A stretch of 64,000 nt of DNA from Theristus sp. LFF4_11 (GCA_030248135.1 JASANC010002974.1:1-64000); one strand, 5' to 3'. Shown: positions 31,775 to 44,658, counted from the stretch's first letter. Numbers and translations: made by a program. Notes: generated from the sequence alone by a model not told the origin.

Positions 31775-34700
31775 ATGCTGCAACAGGCTTTACAGGAGAT
31801 CAAAGTTCAACCACAGGTTAGCGTTTGGATTGGAGCACAACGTTTGAAGCAAACTTCATCTGAAGACTTTGTTGGCTGACTAATGTTTTTAGGAACCTTT
31901 TAATCAGTGGCTTTGCTTTGCATTCGCCGCTTCATTGCTTCAATGAGTTGACAGTTTTTCTTTGGCGAACGAGTATTTTTGAGAAACTTCACGAACAGAA
32001 ACGAGTTTCATAATTTGCCCGGTCAACTTTAGTCAAAACAGGACGAACAGGTAAACGAAAAATTTGCGCAAAACTTCTTCAGTGCAAGTCAATGATGGAG
32101 TGTTTTCGAAGTGTGCACCCCGACAATTTGATCGGGTTGCTCGAAATCGCGATCGAGCAGCAGGCGCACGAGCAGCGAGTCAGGCAGCAGCATCAGCAGG
32201 ACGACGCCGTTGCGGAGACGCAGCACGACAACGACAACGTCTTGTCTCTGCCTGATGTTCGCTTAGGTTTTTTTGCGATTATGACAAGCTCTTTCAATTT
32301 ATTAGCTTCATTTGAGACATACATGCCGCCAAACCAACAACAGTATGTCGGAAAAAATTGCCCCATCGATGGCTCGCTATGACTTGCCCACCAGAATCCC
32401 GCACGACCAAAATTCCACTGAAGAAAATTATTCACGGCAACGGTAGAGCACATCTGATGTGTTCATTTTTATCAACGACAATATCTGTACAAAAGAAAGT
32501 ACCGAAGAAGGAAAACCATGGTGCCTTCCAAAATTTTATTTTGTCTTACAACGGCTTCGTTTTCTGACTTCGGTCAAGTGGCCTGTAGCTACCTTGCATT
32601 GCATTCGAAGTTCCAGTTCCCTATTTCAATCACACTTTGCGACGTCGTTCACGAGCGGGATTTTGATCGCGCTGTATTATGCCTAGTGTCGGCGGTTTGG
32701 TGAATTGTCCGTGAGCCGTTATTTAAATGAATTAAATTCTCCATTAAAAATGCTGTTCTCCGGCGACACACAGCTCGTGAATGCCGAACGTTTTACGCAA
32801 AGCACCATGTTGTCCGTACGCACAGACGTCGTTCTAAATCCCGTGTGTAAGTGAGTTGTGTCCGTGATGCGTTTTTATAGAACACACGACACGATTTCTG
32901 AAACGCGTGGTGGCCACTTTCAAGTGTCATGTCCGTGCGTCCGCACAAAACGGTCCCGTTCAACGGTTTGTTTTATCACGTAATTCCTGCATTGCACGTT
33001 CGTTTGCAGCTGCTGAACCAGCTCGCATACGACGCTCGGTGTGCGTACGAGGCGACGCGCGAACGTGACGAGGACGAGAACGAGCAGCACGTCCACCACG
33101 AGCACAGTGTCAGCGTGACCACCGACGACTCGTGCATGCAGGACTCGCACTCGCTCTGGTCGGGCGCGAACACGTCCGGATACAGCACGTCCGGCATGTG
33201 CACGCCGAACGCCAGCTGGCAGCAGCATTCGTGGCCACGTGGCGTCACCGGCACTCGCCCGCCGAGCAGCGCTGCATCCATTGACGACAGCTTCGACGAG
33301 ACGGTTGAGCGCATGCTCGAGCAGCAGAGCCGCGTGCGACCGATCGTCGGCCGCCAACGCCGCCAGTCGTGCCAGGTGGGGAGCTTTTTGTTTTTCGGTC
33401 CCGCATCGTGCCGCGCATGGATTGGTGAACAGTTTCATGCCGTAGGGATAGCACGGAAAAGAAACCGATTTTTTTATGAAAAGAAATCGGATTTTTTCAA
33501 TTGGTTTTTTCACGTCAATAGTGAAAAACCAGGTTTTTACCAATAGAAAATCTGAATTTTCAGTTGTCGAAATAAATCCAAGATTTCAGTGTTATTGAGT
33601 TCTGTTGCCTGTTGGTGGCTATAGAACACCGTTGATTACTGTTCACAAAACCGACAAGAACAGGTTTCAGCCAGCTTTTCTTGCTCAGTTGTGTGTTTGG
33701 CAAAATCCAGAGCAATATTCTAAAGCTGGAAAACCATTGTCCATTTTCGAGATAAAAAGTTCTAAAAAAACAGTTTTAAAACCGTGAAAAGAAACCGGTT
33801 TCTTTTCTTAAAAATATAAAAAACCGGGTTTTTCCATCCCTATTCATGCGTAACGCAACAATTCAAAATTTGCAAAGTGACGCGATCGATTCTTCCAGAG
33901 GCAAACGCGCAGTACCCAAAAAATGATAATAAATGTATGGCTTACTGTCATACTGGTTTGTGGTCGCTCTGCTGATTGATTCGCTCATCAGTTTGATTGG
34001 ACAAGATTAGGGCGCTGCGTCACTGAGGTCGAGTAGTCGATCAGTTACATGCCTCAAGTTTCAACTGCAGATTTCAGAAAACGTGCACCGGGTGTTTTTT
34101 CATTCCCTAGAGCAATCGTCTGTAAAGCCGTTTGATCAATGTCCTTCCATTTCGTTAGAAACGACCGAGTCTGGAGCGCATCGATTCCGTTCGCAACGGC
34201 AACGGAGGCAGCGGCGCAGATGACGGCGACGCCGCGCGCTGCTCCGCGCCACCGACCGACGATGACGAGGAACGCGAACTGCAAGAGATGGGAGCGCAAG
34301 TGCGTTTTTTGTTGTACATCAATGAATCTTTTCATTTACTAAGCCGAGTACTGAAGCTTTCATGACGCAAGTGATTCGAGAGGGGCACATCACTGATGAG
34401 GCCGGGCCACCCCTCATTTGCAAATGATGTTGGCCAGGCCGAAAGGCAGAGAGCCATGATGCAAATTGGTTGATTTGGAGCCGGTGTTTACCGATGTGTC
34501 ATCATCATGAACTCATCATGCACAGTGTTGCAATTTCCAGCTGTATCGCCCACCGCGCAAGCCACGCGGCAACTACTCGTGCGACATCTGCCATAGCAGC
34601 GGTCACTTCATCCAGGACTGCCCATACGTGAGCATTTTTCCACAGAACTATATGATTGCTCGTTGTTATACTTGTTGCCGCATTTTCTCTCACTTAGTTC

Positions 34701-35343
34701 TCTTGATTTTGTGTTTGGCATTCCGCAGAAGGACCCGACGACCAGCAAGACGCCCTACCAAGGCTCCAAGAAGTGCTACGGCGAGTTCCAGTGCAGAAAG
34801 TGCAAGCGCACCTGGGCCTCCGGCAACAGCTACAGGAACGCACAGCAGATGTGTGTCAAGTGCAAAGTGGCCGAGTACCCGAAGAAACAGGTGTGTGTGT
34901 GGTGTTTTTGTTTTTTCTTCACATTCTGCGGTTGCTGAACTCACCGAAAATAGGCCAGTGGTTCTGTGAATTTTTTGTTGTGCGACTGAATGCGTTTGCA
35001 GACGTTGCAAGAAGATTAGTTTCGTCCAATTCAAGATTGTCTAGCGAAGCGAGTCTGTCGTATGGTGTATGCACATTGTGTGCTCATAGAGGTGGCACAG
35101 AAAAATCGGTTTTTCCATCCCTAGTGTCTCAGCTGGACTGTTCGTCGGTACATGCAAACAAAGAACGTAAAATTCTGTTGCTGTCATGTTTTTTTTACTA
35201 TTTACGCAAGTGCAATGAGATTACCATTTCAGCTGCCAATCTCGAAAGCGATCAGTCTTGGCTTGTTGGACGAGCATGGGCACACGCCGGCGAGCTCCAA
35301 GCCGGCGTCTCGTTGCTGCAGTCGCCTGAGCGTCGTCGTTTGA
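31775..35343 (+). CDS. ZCCHC24-like zinc-finger protein
   Basis: Seven exons: 31775-31816, 32083-32256, 33010-33375, 34159-34299, 34541-34627, 34729-34890 and 35233-35343. All junctions are phase 0, giving about 360 aa. The N-terminal half is Gln/His/Asp-rich and probably disordered. Exon 5 carries a CCHC knuckle, CDICHSSGHFIQDC (CX2CX4HX4C). Exon 6 carries TPYQGSKKCYGEF then CRKC and CVKC pairs, very close to the conserved block of vertebrate ZCCHC24, which is thought to bind RNA or nucleic acid. The usual third Cys pair at the C-terminus is missing; the last exon (ending SRLSVVV) is the weakest call, and an alternative short end (TLQED) exists at about 35002. Codons are G/C-ending, unlike the flanks. 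The donor of exon 2 at GAT|GTTCGC was chosen for phase. Confidence 0.75.
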
Positions 35344-37939
35344 TCGTTGATCAAGTACAGTTGCTGGTTTACTTTGTTCGTATGATTTGTTATCTCTGTA
35401 TTTTCACTGTATGGTTCTTCTGTCATTATTTCCGAGTGTATTGTTGAATTTCTGTGTTATGGGCTTGTTTCAAGTTGCATTGTTTTTCTGTAATTTTCTC
35501 TGCACATTTTCACAGAAACCCGGTCTCGTTTCCGCTTGCGGATATTGTTATTGTCAGTCATAAACTCGTTTCTCTGTATTTTTTGTTGTTCAAACGTCTG
35601 CTCCATTGTCGCTTTTCAGTAATCGTTGACATTAGAATGCCATAAAGTTGGTGTTGATATTCAGTATTTTTGCTACTAAAACTTGATTCACCAACCAAGA
35701 CAGCAACTGCAACAGTGTTTTTTTGAAAAACTCGTTTGACCAGTGCTGGCTTCACCGTGCCGACTTCACCACCTCACACACAACGGTGATCAATTCTGTT
35801 TGGCCAGAGTCGAACTCTAAATTGTAGGCAATTTTGTTGGTTGGTGGTGATCACGTGATGTATGAGTACCATGTGTGCTTTCTGTGTAGGCATTTGCTGT
35901 GGAGGTGGACTCTGTCCTACATAGAAAGCATGCATCACGTGATCACCAACCAGTCAGCTGAGTGCCTATAATCTACAGTTCGACTGTGGTGTTTATAAAC
36001 GGGCGTCACACATTTCTGTTCACATGTTGTTTATCTCTACGTCATGATTTTGTGTTTTTTGTGAATTCTTTCTTAAGTGGCAGCAAAATAATCTTGTGTC
36101 TTATTCGCGCGTTTTTTTTGTTTTGCTTCGTGAGCAGTTGACTCTTTTGCATTTTGGCATTTTGTCTAGCAATATAAACATCATATTCGGACTCAGCGAC
36201 CTTGATTTGTATTTACGGCATAGTTTCCAAATTTTTTATGCTAGTTTTCGATTTTTTTAATTTTTCCCCCTTCTGTCCCCATAGAAGCTGCTTTTAGGGT
36301 GCGGAGTAATTCGTATAGCAATATAAACATCATATTCGGACTCAGCAACCTCGATTAGTATTTACGGCACAGTTTTCATATATTTTTTTATTAGTTTCCG
36401 ATTTTTTCAAATTTTTTCCCTTTTCGTCCCTATAGAGGCCGTTTTTAGGGTGCGGAGTAACCCGTATAGCAAAATAAACATTGTATGCGGACTCAGCGAC
36501 CTCGATTTGTATTTGTAACAGGATTTTAGGTGCCTTGTGACGCGCTTTTTATTTAAATTTAATTTTTAAGAAAATTTCCCTCCTGAACCCGATGGCATAC
36601 GCGTTTAGGGCACAGTAGAAACGTCGGTCAAAATTCTAAATAAGATTTTTGAACTCAGCGTACCCGAAAACCCATCTTTAGTCACGGTTGCAGCACCTGA
36701 GGTGGCCCCAAAAAAATTGGGGGGTGGGAGGAAACACCCTGCATGCGGCATATTGACCAAAAACGCATGCGACAAGCCATTTTGTTTTGTATCGTGTGAG
36801 TCCCGGCGACGCTTTATGAAGCTGAAATTTGACATGTATATACATTTTTCGCAGATCTTTCAGAATTACCTAGAAACTATACCCCACAAACGTTTCTAAA
36901 GTACCGAAAAACGTGAAAAAACACCAACCTCTGCAGTTTTTTATAAATACAGAGCATGAAAAAACGTTTTCAACCTGCAGTATAACAGCGAAAAATGTGC
37001 GCGAATACAAGGGGAATCGATTGGTGTTTGATTTTTGTTAATAGATTCAAGCAGAAGCGAGCTAGAACAGTTTTACTACAAGGGGGTCGAAAATTAGGTT
37101 TTTCCTAATTTTGAAGCATAAAAAAGGCTTGGATTAACATAAAAATATGATTTTCGAACTCAGGGCATCAAGGCGGTTCGATTGGTCTTAAATTTGACTG
37201 AATTTGAAAACTTTTTTGAAATTGTGCCTAAGGAGGGTCGGTATTGTGAAAAAGCCTATCTTAAAGCCTGTGTGTTTCGGGTGTTTTTCCCTTGATAAAA
37301 GGCTTGCGAAGCCTTAGGTAACCTACAGAAGTCGGTTGCCAATACAAGTGAATTCTGCAATAACAAAACAACGTTGACAACATGACAACATCTGACTACA
37401 AGTAAATCAAATGAAAACAAATACAAAACAGTTTATTTCAGTGTTCTTTAATGCGGCTGTCAGAAATAGCAGAATTGCGTGAAAGCAACAAACACCCTGT
37501 AGTGGCAAAGTTGCGGCTGCATCTTATAACGTGCATTGTTTGTGGCAAAGTTGCATGCATGCAGGCACAATTACCAGCAGTTATACCAGTGGCAAAGATG
37601 CGGCCCCTTTTTAGTGGCAAAGTTGACACACAATCTTTCAAACGACAGTTTTCGCAAAACGCGCGCTGAAGAAACGAAGTGCTATTGCGATCACCCGAAA
37701 TCGACTGTTTCTGCTGATGTTTTACAGTTCATCTAAAGTGTTTGAGTGCTATTGGTTCAGTTCCCATTTTCGTGCACTGGTCCACAGCCTACTATCGGTG
37801 GCCTTTGGTAAAGTATACTGGTGTAAAATCCTAAGGCACTGATTGTAGCGCTTTCGACTGTGCGCGCAGCGCTTATGGTGTTTTCGAATTTTTTGTTTCA
37901 ATTTTGAAAAAAAATTGGAACGGCTTCCGCATTGCTCAC
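35344..37939. repeat. Gene-free stretch with a MITE and a 150-bp tandem repeat
   Basis: 35808-35990 is an intact CAGTCGAAC palindromic MITE. Between 36160 and 36600 a unit containing ATAAACATCATATTCGGACTCAGC repeats about three times at a period near 150 bp. 37438-37660 carries GTGGCAAAGTTGC words. No forkhead exon was found here on the minus strand. Confidence 0.6.
35808..35990. mobile_element. CAGTCGAAC palindromic MITE
   Basis: It starts AGTCGAACTCTAAATTGTAG and ends CTATAATCTACAGTTCGACT, with GTGATCACGTGATG and its inverse inside and GGTGGACTCTGTCC at the centre. Confidence 0.8.
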
Positions 37940-38557
37940 GTGTTTTCGCTTTCGATCGGCGTATTTGTAGAACGGAAAGCGATCTTCGATGTACTGGTAG
38001 ATTTGCGCCAGCGTCAGGCGTTGCTCAGGCGATGCTGAAACGGTTGCATTGATGGTCAGAAAAAAAACTGTTTTTAATGAGAAAACCAACGCGGCTTCCC
38101 CGTAGCTCCAGAGCTCAACAATTTGTCGACGGTTTCACTGAGCTCTTTGTTCTCTGTGGAGGTGCACTGTTGATTGAATATTCTAATTCAGCAATAGTGA
38201 TGGATGCTGAAAGGACCTGGGCATTTGGAATAGCGTCTGAGAAGTGCCATCGGTTATAAAGCCAGTTGCTTACTCAAGTCTCATATCTTTCACAAATTTG
38301 CGCCAATCCCCCCCAAAACGGACCAATCAATCAATCAATCAAACACAGTTTTTTCTGCGCTGTTCACCTTTGATGGCCATCGTGATCAGTGCCACGTAGC
38401 TGTACGGTGGCTTCTCTGTGTCGGTGCCCTCGATGGCGGGCCTCTCGGGCGCGTTGCTCAGTGCGGTCGTACGAATGGTGGAGTAATTCGTTGCTGCGTT
38501 CCGCACGTCCCCCACTGTGCCATTCGTGAACACGGACATCGGATTACAGAGATTCAT
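37940..38557 (-). CDS. Forkhead transcription factor, N-terminal half only
   Basis: Exon 1 is 38557-38368 and exon 2 is 38034-37940, joined in phase 1. An acceptor TATCAG lies just before the ATG. After about 46 variable residues comes KPPYSYVALITMAIK, the signature start of the forkhead DNA-binding domain, then SPEQRLTLAQIYQYIEDRF and PFYKYADRKRKH. This covers helices 1 and 2. Exon 2 ends at a consensus donor (CAC|GTGAGC, phase 0), so helix 3 (normally with WQNSIRHNLS) and the wings must be in later exons. I could not find them between 37939 and 35344. Forkhead proteins bind DNA as monomers and control development; the subclass cannot be fixed from half a domain. If unspliced, the frame stops at 37898-37900. 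Confidence 0.8.
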
Positions 38558-40589
38558 CTTTGGATCTGATACCGAAAAAAATATAAACTAAAGGGGCATT
38601 CATGAAGTAGTATTTAATGACCGCATAGCTATGCTTTAATACAGCTGCGCGTCACTAAAAACTGCTTCATGAATGCCGCTTAACAACAATCTAATACCGA
38701 AAAAATTTAAATTCACAACATTGAGATGTATGGCTGCGTGCTTTGGTGCCGACTGATTCAGGAGCCAAAGTTGAGCTCAACAGATCTGTTGAGTGCTTGG
38801 TTGATGTATTTGGTTCCACTGAATGTGGATGCTTGTGGTTTCAGACCGTTGATTTAAGTACAAATTGTGAAGCAATTGATTTTTTTTTAAATGCGCACGA
38901 GTGAACTTTTTAACTGATTCAGTGAGTATTAAAAAATGTCAGTTTTTTACGTGTTACTTTGGAACAGTTACAAGGTTAGTCCGCCTCTAACCGTTCGTTG
39001 CTAAAGAAAACGCCCAGGCACCACCAATAAGAGTGATATTATAGCTTCAACCAAGCACAGACAGTGCAACTTCTTATCTTCGTGAACGCGCGAATCGCAC
39101 TGGGAAAAGCCAGAGATAGATCTGAACGCCAAAAGGCTGTGTTTTTGCACTTTACATGTGCTCAAATTTGTTCGCCTTTTGTTCTGGGGCCGCGCGCTGC
39201 AGGCCACTTTTTTTCGCACACACGGAAGAAGAAAAAAATCAGAATTTTCTGATTATCTCTTTGGCTTGGTGAAGAAATTTTTGCTTTCATTTCAAATGTC
39301 AAAACAATAAACAAGATAGTAAAATTTTGATTGTCGACTTGAAAGAAAGGATCGTGGGACCGAGACAGATGCCGTGTACAGTAATCGAATCATGGCTGAA
39401 TCGAAATCTTACTGTAAATGTGTGAAACGCGGGCAGCAATCAGGCACAAATGTTTTTACATCGACATCTGAAATTTATCAAATCTATTGCTTATACTGAG
39501 AAACTTTGTGAATGAGCGATTATTTGTGGAACGACTGAAACTAAAGCTTCGCGCATAATCACAATCAGATAAAAACCAAAAATCTGCACCTTTTTATGCC
39601 AGTGTGAGTGTGAGACAATGCTACTACAGTTTAAAAACACTACCAATCACCTAGTAGCACCAAAAAAGACTTTTCGGCCGTAAAAACCGTTCAAAATTTG
39701 AGCGCCATTGTCGCAGTGATTCAATAGTTATAGATTTGTTGTTGCGATTGGAATTTGTTTTGTCTGCCTCTGTAACCAAATTTACATTTTCATTGTGTGT
39801 GTGTCCGATTGTGCATAAACACACTGATTATTAATCGCGTATAAATTGGATCGGTCTATATCTGTGGTAAATCCAAAGTCGTTTTTTTTCGTTTCTTACA
39901 GTAGTTTCAAAACATGCTTACACAACCTTTCAGAAACTGATAACGTGTCTTCATAGGCGCGTTCGCTTTTTCTTCGTTGGTTAGGTGTAAGCTCATTGTA
40001 GCGTTTTTTGACTTTGCTTAGCACGATTTCGCGATTGGCAATTGTGTTGCATTTTTGCATAAAACAGAAGAACGCACGATTTGTAGTTTTTCAGTGCTCT
40101 GCTGGAGTCGATGTTTTTCGCGTGGGTTTATGTGTTCGCACTGAAATTGACACAGTATTGTTCTAGAAAAAGATGAACACTGAACGACTGAAAAAAGTAG
40201 ATTGGAATTTACATGAGATGTTGCATGTTGAGCTGAATTGATGTTTTTTGTTTTTTTTGGTTCTTTTCGGGAATAATTACAGCATGGCTGTATGCATGTT
40301 TTTCCATGTTAGTGCACAACAGTAACCAACAAACTGAGAGCTGTACGGTTCTAGTCTTAAGCCGGCAACAAAGAAATGTTGCAGTGACACACAAACACAC
40401 AGCACACGCGCGCCGCTGTGATACTGTGTGTGTTTCTGCTTGTCCATGTGCAGCATAGTCCAGTGCACTGTCCTCAGACAAGGACTTTACCAAAAAAAAC
40501 AAAAATCAGTGATTGTCAAACGGGACACTAAGACAAGACGCACACATGTACGCATTTGAGCATTTTTAACATTGTTTTTTTTTACTCAG
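38558..40589. other. Divergent intergenic stretch
   Basis: No gene is supported. It is AT-rich with short TG runs (39800, 40380-40430). 38590-38690 has an inverted pair built on GGCATTCATGAA and TTCATGAATGCC. A short frame at 40111 (MFFAWVYVFALKLTQ) looks like a signal peptide and could be the missing first exon of the next gene, but the phase does not match. Confidence 0.4.
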
Positions 40590-41476
40590 GTTACCACGGA
40601 ATCTGTCATTATTGTGAAACGTGATGGCAACGCGGACACACCAGCTGACCACGCCGTTGGTCGAATGGTCGATGGTGCGCTGGCACCTGGCGACAACGGT
40701 CTGTCACATTGGCGATTTGAATTTCACTGTCACTTAAAAGTTTGAAAACAAATATAAAATTTCAAAAACTGAAATATGTATTCTGGCACGCTTTTTTCAA
40801 GATAGATTAAATGAAATGTTGGTATAACACAGTGAGAAAATAACGCGGTGTCGCTGTTACGAAATCAGAGTTCGTTAAAAGATAATTAGTAAACGCATTT
40901 TGGTGGTAGCGGAGCGGATTTTAATAGCGACTGTTTTTTCAGTGAACTGCAGAATCATTCTGAACAATTAAAAAACTGAACTGAACTTGAACTCTGGCCG
41001 ATTATTTCCAGTGTTGCCCGCTCCGAAAGTCGACTCGCCGTTTGCGAGTGACACAAAGGGGCTGAACAAAGCGAACACCAGAGCGCATGCCAAAGACGGT
41101 CATGCACCAGCAGCAATCGTCTGGGACAGAAGCAGACCAGCGAGACAACAGAAACACAAACGAAACGTAAACAACGAACTAGGAGTGCAACGAGACGAGC
41201 CGGACGGCGTGGTGTTCGTGCGCAAGCTGGACGACAACCACGAACTGCAGGAGGACGTCGACTTTGACACGCCGCACGAGCAGAAGGGAAAGCGCGAAAA
41301 TAAAGGTGTGAAAACGTGAATTACCCCAACCATTCAGCTTGTGGTTGAATAGTTTTGTGAGTCTCTCAAAACTGAATTTTGAACGTTTTTATGAGCTTTC
41401 AGACGACTATGGCGAAAAAGAGGAAGCAGATGATGAGAAACTGTCAGAGCATGCGCATGTGGCACGGATACTCTGA
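40590..41476 (+). CDS. Unrecognised highly charged protein, 3' exons
   Basis: Exons 40590-40698, 41012-41305 and 41403-41476 (TGA) join in phase 1 at both introns, which supports them strongly, giving 158 residues without a start. The sequence is hydrophilic and charged, with basic clusters such as RQQKHKRNVNN and acidic ones such as ELQEDVDFD and EKEEADDEKL. I see no membrane segment, cysteine pattern or known motif. The first exon is upstream and not identified. A disordered cytoplasmic, nuclear or secreted peptide is equally possible. Confidence 0.6.
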
Positions 41477-43251
41477 GTGAGGGAGGCACTTTGACATCGA
41501 AGTTGGCTTGGACCGAGCAAAATCATGAAATTGATTTTTTCTTGGTTTTTTTCATTGAAAACGATTTGAACCACTTGATTTTTTTCTGTGATACAATACC
41601 TGCAAAAGTTCACATTCACTTTCTACCTTATATAATCGGTCTCATTTTTTAGAAGTTTTGTTACCTGGTGATGGTTATTCATTTGGTCTTTTACGCTGCT
41701 TTGAGTCTGACTTCAGATCAGAACATGATGTACAAAACACAACTTTCTGACTTTCTTTGAATTTTGTCGGTTTTTACTTTGTTGGTATTTTGGGCTTTAT
41801 GTTCCATGATATGCATCCAGCTTATTTTTTTGAAAATTGGCTGTTACCGATGTTACTATTAATGAGAATGATCTTGAGACAGATAAGTCCGCAAGAAAAA
41901 CTTTATAACAATTTGTTGAACTCTCATAAGCTGGACAAAACGCTTTGTTCTGAACTGAACTTGAATCGAAGCATTGCACTACCAAGTTTTGTTGAACGTT
42001 TGTGTGAATTTATTCTCTTACTGATACAAATGTTTGGTCATTCAACAATTATTGTTCCGTCTTCCTTGTGCCAGTTTTCTTGAAATGCTTTGCAGCCGCA
42101 GCTGAACAAGCTGAAAAAATGCCTGAATTCGTATCCGGTGGCTTGTCGCGCGTCGTGTCCTGTCAGGTGCGATGTCCCGAAAATGAAAATTTATTTATTT
42201 TAAATAATTTTCCGGGACAGGATACGACGCGGGACACGGACACGCGACGGGACAGGAGTTTGGACTATTTTTTTTAGCATGAACTCCACAAACTTTGTGT
42301 GAGCATTGCCCAAATAAAGTTCGAACCACCTATCTGTATGTTTTTTTGCCGCAAAACGCGCTCATAAATGCGGGCTGTTGTGCAAACACGCAGACACGCT
42401 GCGTTAGTCGCATGCAGAAATGCGTGTCAAAAAGCTTCTCGACATTCTGGGGCTTAAGCTGAACATTTCGTGAAAGAATACAGCACTCTTTCTGCTAAAG
42501 TACTGCTAGATATTGCAATAGCCAAAATGCTACTCAGCGATAGCAACAACGCGCCATACAACGTTTCTCTCCAGTGTCAGAGGTCGTTCGCTTCGCTGCT
42601 AAAACGCTGAGATTCAAAATGTCTGCAATAAACACACACTTGATTGAATCTATTCAAAAATGCACCACAGAGAGAGAGAGAGAGGAAATAAAAGTGCAGC
42701 GAGTTTTTTTGTCGTTCTAAGATCTAAATGGTGCCATATTTTTGGTTTCACTTCAGCGCTCGTGTGCGTGACAGAAAAAGTGTCGCTGGCTGAATAATAA
42801 AAAGCGTGAAAAAAACGCGTGTGACATTTTTTCTTGAATATGCATAATAATCATCAAAACGGTCCGGGTAAAATGGGTGTTTCTAGTTTGCTTTATCAGT
42901 TTATCACCTCGTTTTATATGGCAAGTTATTTTTTTCATGTGTGTTTTATCGTTGCTCGTTGTTGTATTTTATCGACTGTAAAGATGAAAGTTTCCATCAG
43001 ACACGCGCTGGCTGACTGTTGAATTTGGGTTTTTTCTGCATTTGCAGTTGAGCAAAATAGCATTTTTCGTGTTCCTCATCAGTGAAAATCACTGGTCCGG
43101 TTTATCCCACGGCATGAATTTCGCACGTCAACTGAAACAAACTTCTCGAGCTCAAACTACACGACAAAACCATTTCAGTGTAAGCACTGTTCGGTTTCGG
43201 GCCGACCTATACGACTCCACTCCACGAGCAAGTTTTTAAAATTTGAAGAAA
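41477..43251. other. Intergenic stretch
   Basis: No gene is supported. 42140-42255 is a small inverted repeat around an AATTTATTTATTTTAAATAA core, with GTCCCG/CGGGAC and CGCGTCGTGTCC/GGATACGACGCG words on its arms. 42669-42684 is a GA dinucleotide run. The 108-aa frame at 41757 has no family resemblance and AT-rich codons unlike the local genes. Confidence 0.4.
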
Positions 43252-44658
43252 ATGCCATCTTCCACCAACAATTATTCGGTGCTACGGCTGGACGCCAGCA
43301 CACTGGAGGACCTGGAAAATGACACGCGAAGCAGAGGCTCACGCTCCATAAACAGCATGCATGTCTCGTCACCATCGACGACGCGACTGAGTTTCACTGA
43401 AACCGACGGTAAAACAATTGGCAGACAGCGGAATTTGTTTCCAAACTGTGTGAAAGCGAAATTTGTTTCCAAACTATGTGTTGAATCTCCAGGTAGCCAT
43501 CGCAGTTGCCATATCAGCAAAAGAGAGAAATTATTGCAAAAGATCAGCTGCAGCAATACACCTCAGCCGCATTACAATAAAATGTTCCGCTGAGGGGCTA
43601 CACTGCGGTCTAACTCAATAACATATCCAGCTAGCTGATTGGTTGATGCATGGATTCTATGCAAACCTTAATTCTGGCGAACTCAGCAATTCATGCACAG
43701 AATGCACGCATCAACCAATCAGCTGGTCAGACTGTACCACATAAACGATTTGGCCGCCAATAAAAACACAATGTTGACTTTCATGTTGCTTCTGCACCTT
43801 TTCAGATTCCACCTTCAACGACGTGGACGATTCCGATTCGGTGAAATGGTTCGAAAATCGGTGCGATCGATGCAATGTACGAACGAACACAACGTTTGGG
43901 AATTAAACTTTTTCTGTTTTCCAGTTTTGTTACACTTACCGTGAAGTCTTGCATATAAAGTTCCTCCCACTTATAAGACTCCCCCCAAAGTGGCCGGGGA
44001 GTGTCACACGGCGGGAATAAAAGAATCAAAATTTTGACTTGGTCGAAATTACACCCCGTTTATAAGGCCCAGACTTCCTAATGTTCGCTTTATAAGACCT
44101 CCTTTCACTTAATAAGGTTGTCACACAAATTCCACTTTTTTTCAGAAAACTTTGAATTTCAAAGTTATACCGTATTACTCCCATTAAACCCCCCCCCACC
44201 ATTAATCCCCCCCCCCACCAATAAACTCCCACCCCCACGACAAGTTTCCGAATAATCCCCCCCACCAATAAACCCCCACCCCTAAAAGTTGCTGACGTAT
44301 TAATCCCCATGGGGGTTTATTGGGGGTAATACGGTATAAGGAGACCTTAAGCACGACTTTACGGTTTTTTGTTATTCCCGATTGTGCACGGCTGCCGTTT
44401 CTCTTTCGTACGACACAGATGCTCGGCACGGTGCACGTCGAGCGCAACTGGCTCACTTGGGCGTGCCTGATTCTGTTCGTGTCAATTCTGCTGTTTCCGA
44501 TCGGTCTCATTTCGCTGGCGACTCCGTTTCTCGTGACCGAACTACGCTGCAGCCACTGCAACAACTACTCGATGAAGTGCACGTGGCCGTTTTCGTCGGA
44601 CGACTCCGCTTCGACCTCCGAAACGCGGTCGCCGGTTGCGCAGCGTGCCGTCTTTTGA
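43252..44658 (+). CDS. LITAF/BRI3-like membrane zinc protein
   Basis: Exons 43252-43408, 43806-43876 and 44419-44658 join in phases 1 and 0 and give 155 aa. The N-terminal 70 residues are Ser/Thr/Asp-rich and polar. Then come CDRC, a 25-residue hydrophobic segment (WACLILFVSILLFPIGLIS), and CSHC, followed by a polar tail. A membrane-embedded helix between two CxxC pairs is the layout of LITAF and BRI3 family proteins, where the pairs bind one zinc and the helix dips into the cytosolic leaflet of endosome or lysosome membranes. The exact family is uncertain. Intron 1 contains a palindromic MITE and intron 2 two nested elements. Confidence 0.7.
43600..43738. mobile_element. CAGTCGAAC palindromic MITE, diverged
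   Basis: CTAGCTGATTGGTTGATGCATG and CATCAACCAATCAGCTGG face each other around TCTGGCGAACTC. It lies in the first intron of the LITAF-like gene. Confidence 0.7.
43937..44365. mobile_element. TTGCATATAAAG-family palindromic element, copy 1, interrupted
   Basis: It begins TACCGTGAAGTCTTGCATAT and ends GCACGACTTTACGGT. It matches, in reverse, the uninterrupted copy 55453-55718 (shared CACTCCCCGGCC-like, TTATAAGACCTCC and GACAACCTTA words). The G-rich element 44170-44334 is inserted in it. Confidence 0.75.
44170..44334. mobile_element. C/G-run palindromic element, copy 1
   Basis: The ends CCGTATTACTCCCATTAAACC and GGTTTATTGGGGGTAATACGG are inverted and flanked by TA (44168-44169, 44335-44336). 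The interior is four blocks of 5-10 C, so the other strand has G runs suited to G-quadruplexes. Confidence 0.8.

Noticed and set aside
32920..33543. 207-codon minus-strand frame
   Set aside because: Antisense of the third exon of the ZCCHC24-like gene; the plus exon fits the phase-0 chain and the minus frame does not resemble any protein.
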